A stretch of 64,000 nucleotides of DNA from Desulfolithobacter dissulfuricans (lineage in GTDB: Bacteria > Desulfobacterota > Desulfobulbia > Desulfobulbales > Desulfobulbaceae), in the NCBI RefSeq assembly GCF_025998535.1, contig NZ_AP024233.1:904217-968216 (forward strand), read 5' to 3'. The notes under the pieces were generated by a model, which searched no databases, was not told where the DNA came from, and saw only the letters and a program-made list of their open reading frames with translations. Below are positions 15,706 to 23,862 of this stretch, in pieces. Position 1 is the stretch's first letter. Each line of letters starts with the position of its first letter. A program made the position numbers and the translations under genes.

Positions 15706-16076
15706 ATTTAACAATAGGTAGTCTTCGGGCGGGAGTCAATGAAAAAAATGATAGGTTGTGGAAAAATAGTATCTGGTTACCACTGAACCTCAGCCTGAAG
15801 AGAAGATACCAACGCTTGGCGCCACGGAGCCGGGCAGCAATAAAAACCGCCCGAACTTCTCGTTCCTCCGCTCCTGCGGTGAACGTTCCATCACCCCTGG
15901 TATCGCTCCAGCGGTACCCTGATGTACCTGGCAGGGATGGCCCATGGTTCGCAAGGTCCGCAGACAACCCTTGCCAAGACCAGTAGCTCCGACACCTGTT
16001 TCCGGCATCACCCCGCAGAGCGGGGCATTGCCTGCTGGGGGAGCAGGTATTTCTCGCCGGAAGAGAAGAGAAAAAC
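15706..16076. other. Gene-poor stretch with two adjacent hairpins
   Basis: No recognisable gene. Two short stem-loops stand side by side: CCCCGC-AGA-GCGGGG at 16011-16025 and CCTGCT-GGGGG-AGCAGG at 16031-16047. They could end transcription from either side or be debris of a decayed gene. Confidence 0.5.
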
Positions 16077-16481
16077 TCAGGGTTGATTGGAAGAGGGGGA
16101 TGACTCTTCCTGTGCAACCTGGTTGTTACTGGTCGGCAGTCTCAGAACAATAAAAACAGGAATGGAAAGCATGCCGATGACCAGGAGCTTAAAACAGGTC
16201 GACGTGAGCAGGATGGTGGAGATGGCGCCACTGCAGATAATGGCACCAAGCGCCAGGTGTTTCGATTTTTTCGGGATGGACCGCGAGATGTGCCACTGGC
16301 GAATCATTGGTCCGAATATGCGGTTAGTACATAACCAGGCATGGGCACGATCAGAGGACTTGGCAAAGCAGGCGGCCGCCAGGAGAACAAACGGCACTGT
16401 GGGCAACAAGGGCAGTACGACCCCTAAGACCCCAGGCCCAGTGAAACAAAACCGGTGGTCAGAAACAGTGGCTTGATAATC
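16077..16481 (-). pseudogene. DUF454 (YbaN-like) inner-membrane protein, frameshifted
   Basis: The readable part LGVVLPLLPTVPFVLLAAACFAKSS...FGPMIRQW is typical of the small DUF454 membrane family. The expected N-terminus (IIKPLFLTTGFVSLGLG) is present on the minus strand in another frame, so one base is missing in a G run (complement of 16430-16433). No ATG precedes that N-terminal frame before a TGA. This is either a real pseudogene or a sequencing error in a homopolymer; the lost start favours decay. Confidence 0.75.
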
Positions 16482-16524
16482 TTTCTGTCCCCCTGGCAGA
16501 TGTTTTTGGCTCAGTGCCAGTTAG

Positions 16525-16687
16525 CACCTGTCCAGAAATGGTCTTTCCGAGTCTCGCAGGCTCGCTTACCTCGCCCGATCTCTGCGTCATCCTCAAAAAA
16601 TAATGCTCGGAATATTACGCATATGCCTGCGCCTATTTTTTTTGAATTCCTTGATCTCGAACGAAAATCCTCATTTCTGGACAGACA
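16525..16687. mobile_element. MITE-like element with 13-bp terminal inverted repeats
   Basis: 163 bp, non-coding. Terminal inverted repeats CTGTCCAGAAATG (16528-16540) and its complement (16672-16684) are perfect. The 8-bp direct repeats CCAGTTAG flank it at 16517-16524 and 16688-16695, consistent with target duplication. It sits right at the stop codon of the MoeA fusion gene. The parent transposon is not in the window. Confidence 0.7.
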
Positions 16688-16691
16688 CCAG

Positions 16692-18626
16692 TTAGGTACT
16701 TTTCAGGGTAACCCTGTTCCCGGTTTCCTTGGTCGAATATCCGCCCATGGCTTCCACGGCCTGTTTGAACTCGCTCGTCGTGATGATCTCCAGTACCCGC
16801 CGGATCATTTCCAGGTTCAAAAATTCCTCGGGAATGATCAGGTCGTAGCGCTCTTCGGTGACCGGGATGAAATCAAGCCCTAATGCCCGGGCTGCCGCCA
16901 GAATGCCGAGCCCGGCATCGGCCTTGCCGGACAGCACGGCCACGGCCACGGCCATGTGGGTGTATTCCTCGGCGTCGTAGCCGGATATCACGTCCGGATC
17001 CAGATCCGCCTTTTCCAGTTCATGGTCCAGGAGCACCCTGGTGCCGGAGCCGGCCTGGCGGTTGATGAAGGTGATGTCTTCCCTGGTCAGGTCGTGAACC
17101 GACTCGATACCTTTGGGATTGCCTGGTCGGACCATGAAACCCTGCTGCCGGTGCACCAGAGTGATGAGCGCAACCTCGCGGTTTTTCAGGTACCGCTTGA
17201 TATAGCTTACGTTGTACTCGCCGGTTTCCGGATCGAGCAGGTGGGATCCGGCCATGTGGGTCATGTTGTCGCGGATTGCCATGATTCCGCCCAGGGAACC
17301 GACATGGGTAGATGCCAGGGGATAGGCCGGGGTGGATTTTTTCAGGAAATCATGGAGCAGGTCGAGGCAGAGGTCATGGCTGCCGGTGCAGAGGATGGTT
17401 TTTTCGATCTGTTCCAGTGGTCTCAGCAGCTCAATATTGACCACGCTGCCACGGGTTTCGCCTTCCGACGAGGCGGGAATACGCAACATGGCATTGGCCC
17501 GGGTCAGGGTGGTGATGGCTCCGGCCCCTTTCTTGAGCGGCAGGGCCACCAGCTGTGCGCCGATCTTGCCGGCAATCATCCGCCGAAACTCCTCGATACC
17601 GCCCCTGGATGGCAGGTCTCTTGCCAGCACTGCCCTGGCCGTGATCGGATCCGGCAGGCTCAGGCCCTGCATCATGGCCAGCAGGGGCACAACAAACTGT
17701 TCAAAGGAAATGATGGCCGAGACCGGATACCCGGGATTGCCCACCACCGGCTTGCCGTCAATGACGCCCAGGATCGTGGGTTTGCCGGGCATGATGGTGA
17801 CTCCGTGCACCAGCACCTCACCAAGCTCGTCGATAACCTGAACCGTGTAGTCGGCGCTGCCGGCCGATGAGCCTGCATTGATGATCACCACGTCAGCGTC
17901 GGATTCCACAGCAGAGCGAAGATGGTTTTTTATATTCTCGTAATCATCGGCAATGATTTTTGTCACTGTCACTTCGCTGCCAGCCTGTCTGGCCAGCGCG
18001 GCCAGGACCGCTGAATTGGATTCAATGGTTTTCCCTGGCGGCGGGGTATCCGTACAGTACTCGAGATCAACCAGCTCGGTGCCGGTGGGGATAATGGTGA
18101 GCCTGGGCCGTTTTCTAACCGTTACCTGCGGACAGCCCGCGGTGAGCAGGGCGGCAACGTCCGGCGGGGTAATGAGGTGGTTGCTGGGAAAGAGCAGCTC
18201 AGTGGCGACAATGTCTTCACCGACCTTGCGTACGTTCTGCCAGGGATACACCGGGGCCCGGATAACCCCCTGCTTCTGGTCATCGGTGAGCAGGACATGT
18301 TCGATCATGACCACCGCGTCCTTACCCTCGGGCATGGGATGTCCGGTATTGATGAAAACCGCCTGGCCAGACTCGATGTCCAGAGTGATCGGGTTGTCGT
18401 CCGCGGCGCCAAAGGTGTCCTCGGCCTTGACGGCCAGCCCGTCCATGGCTGCGGAATGGAAGGAAGGTGAGGAGAGCCGGGCGCTTACCGCCGCCGCAGT
18501 CACCCGTCCGGCAGCCTCCCGGCTGGGTATGGTTTCCTCTCCGGTAGCATAGTCTTTGAATCGTGACCAAAAGAGACGCTGCGCCTCTTCAAGGGGCTGC
18601 ATGTTGAGATATATTTTTCGTTTCAT
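16692..18626 (-). CDS. MoeA fused to PBP-like substrate-binding domain
   Basis: 644 residues. Residues 1-400 are MoeA: SFHSAAMDGLAV near 60, INTGHPMPEGKDAV near 95, IPTGTELV near 180, NAGSSAGSADYT near 250, MPGKPT near 278 and GNPGYPVSA near 295. Residues about 410-640 are a PBP-like domain (CTGSHDLCLDLL...INRQAGSGTRVLLDHELEK...SGKADAGLG), the same as in the HTH protein at 2245-3171. Such fusions occur in anaerobes and archaea and may couple metal insertion to ligand sensing. The start at 18626 was chosen over a GTG at 18671 because the MoeA N-terminus begins there. Confidence 0.88.
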   Translation of the reverse strand: MKRKIYLNMQPLEEAQRLFWSRFKDYATGEETIPSREAAGRVTAAAVSARLSSPSFHSAAMDGLAVKAEDTFGAADDNPITLDIESGQAVFINTGHPMPEGKDAVVMIEHVLLTDDQKQGVIRAPVYPWQNVRKVGEDIVATELLFPSNHLITPPDVAALLTAGCPQVTVRKRPRLTIIPTGTELVDLEYCTDTPPPGKTIESNSAVLAALARQAGSEVTVTKIIADDYENIKNHLRSAVESDADVVIINAGSSAGSADYTVQVIDELGEVLVHGVTIMPGKPTILGVIDGKPVVGNPGYPVSAIISFEQFVVPLLAMMQGLSLPDPITARAVLARDLPSRGGIEEFRRMIAGKIGAQLVALPLKKGAGAITTLTRANAMLRIPASSEGETRGSVVNIELLRPLEQIEKTILCTGSHDLCLDLLHDFLKKSTPAYPLASTHVGSLGGIMAIRDNMTHMAGSHLLDPETGEYNVSYIKRYLKNREVALITLVHRQQGFMVRPGNPKGIESVHDLTREDITFINRQAGSGTRVLLDHELEKADLDPDVISGYDAEEYTHMAVAVAVLSGKADAGLGILAAARALGLDFIPVTEERYDLIIPEEFLNLEMIRRVLEIITTSEFKQAVEAMGGYSTKETGNRVTLKST

Positions 18627-18784
18627 GGCGTTTTCTATGAAAGTCGCGTCCCGCCTTTCTGGGGGCGACACTTTTCATGTTTCGTTGTGCAGGCCGTGCG
18701 AGCCTGCATGGATGTTATTGTAAAAGTTCGTTTCACCGAGCGGTTCATTGGTGCAACTGATTCAAGACAGTCTCAGGTGTCGTG

Positions 18785-20023
18785 TCAGGGAAAAAGCAGC
18801 ACCCTGGCTGACGCTCCCTGATCCAGCCCTTCGCTGTCCCTGTGGATCACAAGGAGTCCATCCGCCCTTACCAGCGGGGAGAGCAGGCCGGATTTACCGT
18901 AAATCGGGGTGGCCAGGGGTGGCTGACCCGGTTCCTGCCAGCTGAGCTGGACCCGGACATATTCTTCCCGGCCAATGGCAGAGGGAATCTGCTGGGTGGT
19001 TGTTGCCTGGATCTGCTGCAGGCCATGGTCGGCGGGCAGGCCGGAAAAAAGGCGCAGCAGAGGCCGGACAAAGAGATGAAAGACCACTATGGCCGATGCC
19101 ACATGGCCGGGCAGGCCGAACAGGGCCTTGTTGTCGACCGACGCTAAAATGGTGGGTTTGCCTGGCCGGATGGCCACCCCGTGTGCCAGCAGTTCGGAGG
19201 AGGGCAGTTCTTCCAGGACCTGCAGGGTGAAGTCGCGGCGGCCAACGGAACTGCCGCCGGAGAGCAGCACCATATCAGCATCTGCAACTGCTTGTCTGCA
19301 TGCTGCAAGCATGTCGTCAAAACTGTCTTCAATAATGCCAAGTTGTTTCGGGATTCCGCCAGCCTCCCGGACAAGGGCGGCAAGCGTGGTGGAGTTGATG
19401 TCCCGGATCTGGCCCGGGGCAGGGGTCTGGTCCGGAGGGACCAGTTCGTCTCCGGTGGAGAGGATGGCAACTTGAGGCTGGCGGTACACGGGCACGGTGG
19501 TGATACCAAGTCCGGCCAGGACTCCGAGATCCTGGGGCCGCAGTTTTCTGCCCCTTTCCAGGATAACTTGCCCCGTTTCAAAATCTTCACCTGCCCGGAT
19601 CACGTTCTCGCCCGGTGCCACCGGACGGAAGATTTCCACGGTGTCGTCATCCAGCAGGTGGGTGTATTCCACCATCACCACCCCGTCGGCCTTGGCGGGC
19701 AGGGCGCCTCCAGTCCAGATCCTGGCGGTTTGTCCAGGTTTCAGAGTGATATCCTGGCCCGGGCTGCCCATGGCGATTTCGCCGACAATGGTGAGGAGCG
19801 CCGGTTCAGATTCGCTGCAGCCGAAGGTGTCCCTGGCCCGGACCGCAAAACCGTCCATGGTGGAACGGGAAAAGGGCGGGAGTTGTTCCGGGGCTGTGAC
19901 GTTTTCTGCCAGTATCCTGCCGTCGGCTTCGGCAAGCGGAATCTGCACGCCGGCCAGCGGCTGGAATCTGGAGAAAAGCTGGAGGAACTCTGTGGAACTG
20001 ATGAGCTGGAAAAAACCTTTCAT
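18785..20023 (-). CDS. moeA: Molybdopterin molybdenumtransferase MoeA
   Basis: 412 residues with the clearest classical MoeA motifs in the window: RSTMDGFAV near 53, IWTGGALPAKADGVV near 107, LSTGDELV near 190, LSGGSSVGRRDFT near 255, RPGKPT near 287 and GLPGHVASA near 302. It inserts the metal into MPT-AMP. It sits 14 bases after the UPF0210 stop and before the MoeA-PBP fusion, in one leftward operon with a ThiF-like activator. Confidence 0.92.
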   Translation of the reverse strand: MKGFFQLISSTEFLQLFSRFQPLAGVQIPLAEADGRILAENVTAPEQLPPFSRSTMDGFAVRARDTFGCSESEPALLTIVGEIAMGSPGQDITLKPGQTARIWTGGALPAKADGVVMVEYTHLLDDDTVEIFRPVAPGENVIRAGEDFETGQVILERGRKLRPQDLGVLAGLGITTVPVYRQPQVAILSTGDELVPPDQTPAPGQIRDINSTTLAALVREAGGIPKQLGIIEDSFDDMLAACRQAVADADMVLLSGGSSVGRRDFTLQVLEELPSSELLAHGVAIRPGKPTILASVDNKALFGLPGHVASAIVVFHLFVRPLLRLFSGLPADHGLQQIQATTTQQIPSAIGREEYVRVQLSWQEPGQPPLATPIYGKSGLLSPLVRADGLLVIHRDSEGLDQGASARVLLFP

Positions 20024-20036
20024 ACGGCAATGTTCC

Positions 20037-21410
20037 TTAATTTTTCAGGCTGTTGATCGGGGCCGGTATTTTGCCGCCAAAGCCGATGAACCGGCTTGAT
20101 TTGCCACTGTTTCGTACCTCCAGGATGGCGGATTCTCCGAACAGGCCGCCAAAGGAGACAAAATCACCCGCTTCCTTGCCCGGTACCGGGATGATCCGTA
20201 CCGCTGTGGTCTTGTGGTTGATCATGCCGATCGCCATCTCGTCGGCCATGATGGCGGAAATGGTGGCCGCATCCACCGAGCCGGGAATGGCGACCATGTC
20301 CAGGCCTACCGAGCAGACCGAGGTCATGGCTTCCAGTTTTTCCAGGGACAGGCTGCCATTTGCCACCGCCGCTGCCAGCTCGGCATCCTCGCACACCGGG
20401 ATAAAGGCCCCGCTCAGGCCGCCGGCGCTCTGGCTGGCAAAGGTGCCACCCTTTTTCACCGCGTCGTTGAGCATGGCGACAATGGCTGTGGAGCCAGGGG
20501 CGCCGATGTCGTCCACCCCGAGAATTCTGAGAATCTCGCCCACCGAGTCGCCGATCCTCGGGGTGGGCGCCAGGGACACATCGACAATGCCGAAAGGTAC
20601 GCCGAGTCGCTGGGCAACCCGACGGCCGATCAGCTCGCCGCACCTGGTGACCCGGAAAGCGGTCTGCTTGATTTCATCGGCCAGGTCGTGCAGCCCGGGG
20701 CTGTCGCCCTGCTCGAGTCGCCGCTCCAGGGCCCGGGCAATGACCCCGGGACCGGAGACCCCGACATTGATCACCACCTCATGCTGGCCAGTGCCGTGGA
20801 TGGCCCCGGCCATGAACGGGTTGGCCTCGGGCTGGTTGGCAAAGATGACCAGCTTGGCGGCCCCGAAGCCACCGGTGTCAGCCGAACGCTCGGCCACATC
20901 TTTTATCGTGTGGCCCAGCATGGCCACCGCATCCATGTTGATCCCATATTTGCTCGATCCGGCATTGATCGAGGCGCAGACCTTGGAGGTGCAGCTCAGA
21001 GCCTCGGGAATGGCAAGAATCAGCTCGCGTGCTCCTCCACTCATGCCGTTTTCCACATTGGCCGAGAACCCGCCGAGAAAGTCAATGCCAACCTCGCTGG
21101 CCGCCTCGTCCAGTGCCTTGGCCAGCAGGACGAACTCCTCCCGGGTATAACCGGCGCCAATGGAACCGATGGGGGTGACGGCAATCCGCTTGTTCACCAC
21201 AGGGATTCCGTATTTACGGGCAATTTTTTCACAGGTCGGTACCAGGTTGCCGGCATAACGGCATATCTTTTCCCGGATGCGCTGGCAGGTGGTGCCGGCA
21301 TCGCGGCTGCGGCAGTCATGGAGGTCAATGCCCATGGTCACGGCGCGGACATCGAGGTTTTCCTTCTGGATCATGTCCACGGTGGAGAGTATCTGGTCGG
21401 ATCGAATCAT
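20037..21410 (-). CDS. UPF0210/PFL family protein (DUF711)
   Basis: 457 residues, full length for UPF0210. Recognisable stretches are TMGIDLHDCRSRD near 25, RIAVTPIGSIGAGY near 75, GFSANVENGMSGG near 110 and NVGVSGPGVIARAL near 215. The family is related to pyruvate formate-lyase-like barrel proteins by structural prediction, but the reaction is unknown. It is almost always paired with an ACT-domain protein, as here. Cytoplasmic, no membrane segment. Confidence 0.92.
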   Translation of the reverse strand: MIRSDQILSTVDMIQKENLDVRAVTMGIDLHDCRSRDAGTTCQRIREKICRYAGNLVPTCEKIARKYGIPVVNKRIAVTPIGSIGAGYTREEFVLLAKALDEAASEVGIDFLGGFSANVENGMSGGARELILAIPEALSCTSKVCASINAGSSKYGINMDAVAMLGHTIKDVAERSADTGGFGAAKLVIFANQPEANPFMAGAIHGTGQHEVVINVGVSGPGVIARALERRLEQGDSPGLHDLADEIKQTAFRVTRCGELIGRRVAQRLGVPFGIVDVSLAPTPRIGDSVGEILRILGVDDIGAPGSTAIVAMLNDAVKKGGTFASQSAGGLSGAFIPVCEDAELAAAVANGSLSLEKLEAMTSVCSVGLDMVAIPGSVDAATISAIMADEMAIGMINHKTTAVRIIPVPGKEAGDFVSFGGLFGESAILEVRNSGKSSRFIGFGGKIPAPINSLKN

Positions 21411-21444
21411 GGCATTCTGTCTGTGTTAATTTTTCAAGGTGCCC

Positions 21445-22017
21445 TTAGAATATCTTGATCTCATTGGTGGCCTTGAAGATATCGTAATGCTGCAGCACCA
21501 TGTTGAGGTCGGTCTCCCGGGCAAAGTGGTCCAGTCTGCGGCGCAGCTCGTCCATGGACGCACAGCGGCTGAGATCGACAAAGAGGATCATGATATAGCG
21601 GTCCTCGGCCACGGTGGTGGAGAGGTCCAGGATGTTGATCTCGTTGTCGGCACAGAACTTTGACACCGTGGCCACGAAACCGATCCGGTCCTCGCCCTCG
21701 GCCGTGAGTACATAGCTGTTTTCAAGGCTGGGAGCGGTCTCGTCGACAAGGTCGGTCCTGATCTCCCGAACCTGGACCGCCAGTCTGCCAAGCTCCGGGT
21801 CAGGCAGGCGGCTGAGCTTGTCGAGGATGGTTGCCTCATCGGTGTCTGCGGGAAAGGAGGCGTGCAGAATCATGGTGAAGTAGCCGCGCAGCACCTGCTG
21901 GCGCATGTCGGCCAGATCACCGCCCATATAGGAGATGGCCCCGGAAACATCGGCGATGATGCCGACCCGGTCCCGGGCCATAATGGAGATTACGTATTCT
22001 TTTCGTGTCTGTTTCAT
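21445..22017 (-). CDS. Tandem ACT-domain protein
   Basis: 190 residues with two ACT domains (about 8-85 and 100-180). Both start with the typical DRVGIIADVSGAI / DRIGFVATVSKFC stretch, which places glycines for amino-acid or small-ligand binding. It resembles the GcvR class. There is no DNA-binding domain. Its pairing with UPF0210 is widely conserved, so it probably regulates or stabilises that protein. Confidence 0.87.
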   Translation of the reverse strand: MKQTRKEYVISIMARDRVGIIADVSGAISYMGGDLADMRQQVLRGYFTMILHASFPADTDEATILDKLSRLPDPELGRLAVQVREIRTDLVDETAPSLENSYVLTAEGEDRIGFVATVSKFCADNEINILDLSTTVAEDRYIMILFVDLSRCASMDELRRRLDHFARETDLNMVLQHYDIFKATNEIKIF

Positions 22018-22073
22018 GGAGGGGCTGTTTGCCGTTTTTTAAAGTATGGGTCTCTTGGCAGAGACCCTGGATG

Positions 22074-22763
22074 CTATCCGATCAGCTCAAAGCTGAGGCT
22101 GCGTAAATCCACGCTCATCCAGGTGTCGTGCAGGGGCGAATCCTGGTCCAGGATCAGCTTGCAGGTTTCCATGGCCTGCAGGGACGCGATCACCCCCACG
22201 GTACACGACAGCACCGAGGGCGGCCTGGCTTCAGGGTCTGCCGTTGTGTTCCGGTACAGATCAGCCACCAGCGTGGAGCCCGGCATCTGTACCCCGACCT
22301 GGCCATACCACCGCTCCACCGCGCCATGGACCAGGGGGATGTGCTTCCCTTGACAGAGAAGGGAGAGCGCTCTTCTCGCCGGGCCATTATCCAGGCAGTC
22401 CACCACCACGTCGGTGGCGGAAAAAAGCTCATTCACGGCCTCCTGGAAGGGTGCAACGACCGGGATAGCTTCGGTGAGGCCGTGCACTTCCCGGACCCGC
22501 CTGGCTGCCACCTCGGCCTTGGGATATCCCAGGGTATGCCTGGTTGCATAGAGCTGGCGGTTGCAGTTGGAGGGCTCGAACCGGTCCGGATCACAGAGCA
22601 GCAACCGGCCAACCCCCAGTCTGAGCAGCTCTTCGATGACCAGTCCCCCGAGCCCGCCGCAGCCGATGACGGTCACTGTTGCCTGGCCAAGTCGCTGCTG
22701 TTCCCCGGCATTCAGGGTTCCGAGGTTGCGACTGAACAGCTGGAGGGAATCGTCTGTAAGCAC
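22074..22763 (-). CDS. ThiF/MoeB/HesA-type E1-like adenylyltransferase
   Basis: 229 residues. An adenylate-binding Rossmann motif GCGGLGGLVIEELLRLG is at about 34-50, followed by DPDRFEPSNCNRQ (nucleotide-binding Asp, Asn, Arg) and DCLDNGPARR near 120. The CxxC zinc pair of MoeB is absent. A cysteine in SCTVGVIAS near 190 is the candidate thioester residue. It probably activates a MoaD/ThiS-like C-terminal Gly-Gly protein (for example 26773-27000). It is the first gene of the leftward cofactor operon. Confidence 0.88.
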   Translation of the reverse strand: MLTDDSLQLFSRNLGTLNAGEQQRLGQATVTVIGCGGLGGLVIEELLRLGVGRLLLCDPDRFEPSNCNRQLYATRHTLGYPKAEVAARRVREVHGLTEAIPVVAPFQEAVNELFSATDVVVDCLDNGPARRALSLLCQGKHIPLVHGAVERWYGQVGVQMPGSTLVADLYRNTTADPEARPPSVLSCTVGVIASLQAMETCKLILDQDSPLHDTWMSVDLRSLSFELIG

Positions 22764-22927
22764 TGTCTGTACCAGTGGTTGAGATTCTTGTGGTATCCTG
22801 GCTCCACAGTCGGGCCCTACTCGGATATAATGGCGCCTATATTACAGATATTATGAAGGCCCATCCAGCTATTTTGTATCCCGGGGCAAGAAAGATGTTC
22901 CCGCAGGCCGGTGGCGGCAGGAGACGC

Positions 22928-22971
22928 TTGACAATGTGTGCGAAGCTAATTATCAAAAATATGTGATAATT
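22928..22971 (+). promoter_or_regulatory. Promoter with overlapping palindromic operator for peroxiredoxin
   Basis: TTGACA (22928-22933), a 17-base spacer and TATCAA (22951-22956) form a sigma-70-type promoter. The palindrome AATTATC...GATAATT (22948-22971) covers the -10 and start region, so a repressor could block transcription. The identity of the regulator (PerR-, Fur- or Rex-like) cannot be told. Confidence 0.6.
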
Positions 22972-23052
22972 TTTATTATGTTGGTGCGGATCGGTATATT
23001 TGCCAGGAGGCCGGTCCATCTGCAAACCGTGTACAACAAAGAGGAGGTGCGT

Positions 23053-23772
23053 ATGTCAGATGAAGGAGCCATTGGCTGTGCCAGACCCACTGGAGGTCCG
23101 GTGGGAGAGGAAGGGCAACAGGAGAATGTCAGCGCAAAAGAAACGAACCAGGAGGAGCAGGTGATGATCAAGGTTGGTCAGAAGGCGCCGGATTTTACGG
23201 CGCCGGGATACCATAAGGGTGAGTTTGTTCAGGTAAAACTTTCTGATTATCTTGGCAAGTGGGTGTTACTCTGTTTTTATCCGGGTGATTTCACTTTTGT
23301 CTGAGCGACGGAGATCTCGGCAGTTGCCGAGAAATATCCCGAACTGCAGAAGCTGGGTGTCGAGGTTCTGTCCATGTCCATCGATTCCATGTTTGTCCAC
23401 AAGGTCTGGAACGATGAGGAACTGGCAAAGATGGTCGACGGCGGAATACCTTTTCCCATGCTCTCCGACGCCGGCGGCCGGGTTGGCAAGGTGTACGGTG
23501 TCTATGACGAGGAGGCCGGGGTGGAAACCCGGGGTCGCTTTATCATCGATCCTGACGGGGTGATCCAGGGCTACGAGGTCCTGACCCCGCCGGTGGGACG
23601 CAATGTCAATGAAACCCTGCGTCAGATCCAGGCCTTCCAGCTTGTCCGCGAAACCGGTGGCGGCGAGGCGACCCCGTCCGGCTGGCGGCCGGGCAAGAAG
23701 ACCCTGAAGCCGGGCATCAACCTGGTGGGCAGGGTCTGGGAGGAGTGGAAGACCGACCAGGCCTTTGATTGA
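23053..23772 (+). CDS. Selenocysteine peroxiredoxin (AhpC/Prx1-like, in-frame TGA = Sec84)
   Basis: 239 residues if TGA at 23302-23304 is read as selenocysteine. The sequence before it ([12 protein letters not shown]) and after it ([14 protein letters not shown]) match the peroxidatic motif GDFTFVCPTE exactly, with Sec in place of the catalytic Cys. Conservation continues in frame to 23772. The usual resolving-Cys motif EVCPAGW reads EATPSGW, so this is a 1-Sec enzyme. An N-terminal extension of about 37 residues (with [12 protein letters not shown]) precedes the core; the ATG at 23053 has GAGGAGGT, and an internal ATG at 23164 also has a site. It reduces peroxides. Confidence 0.92.
23302..23331 (+). 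promoter_or_regulatory. UGA Sec codon and bacterial SECIS-like hairpin
   Basis: Immediately after the UGA, CTCGGC (23316-23321), loop AGTT and GCCGAG (23326-23331) form a perfect 6-bp stem whose apical loop contains GU about 20 bases after the codon. Size, distance and loop GU match bacterial SECIS elements recognised by SelB. The stem lies within coding sequence, as expected in bacteria. Confidence 0.75.
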
Positions 23773-23805
23773 TATTGTCGCAATCTCTGTCTGAAAGTAC
23801 GAATC

Positions 23806-23834
23806 GGCGGTCCAGTGATGGGCCGCCTTTTTTT
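23806..23834 (+). terminator. Rho-independent terminator after peroxiredoxin
   Basis: GGCGGTCC-AGTGAT-GGGCCGCC stem (one G-U pair) followed by seven T. Confidence 0.88.
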
Positions 23835-23862
23835 GTTCCACGATACCTGGTGGTGTGGTGTC

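Noticed and set aside
15593-16117. 174-codon minus-strand open frame between the DUF134 and DUF454 genes
   Set aside because: No family motif, crosses the DUF134 operator region and the hairpins.
20053-21458. Long plus-strand open frames opposite the UPF0210 gene
   Set aside because: Codon-mirror artefacts; no conserved motifs.
23302-23304. TGA as a true stop making the peroxiredoxin a pseudogene
   Set aside because: Perfect homology on both sides, the TGA replaces only the catalytic Cys codon, and a SECIS-like hairpin follows.
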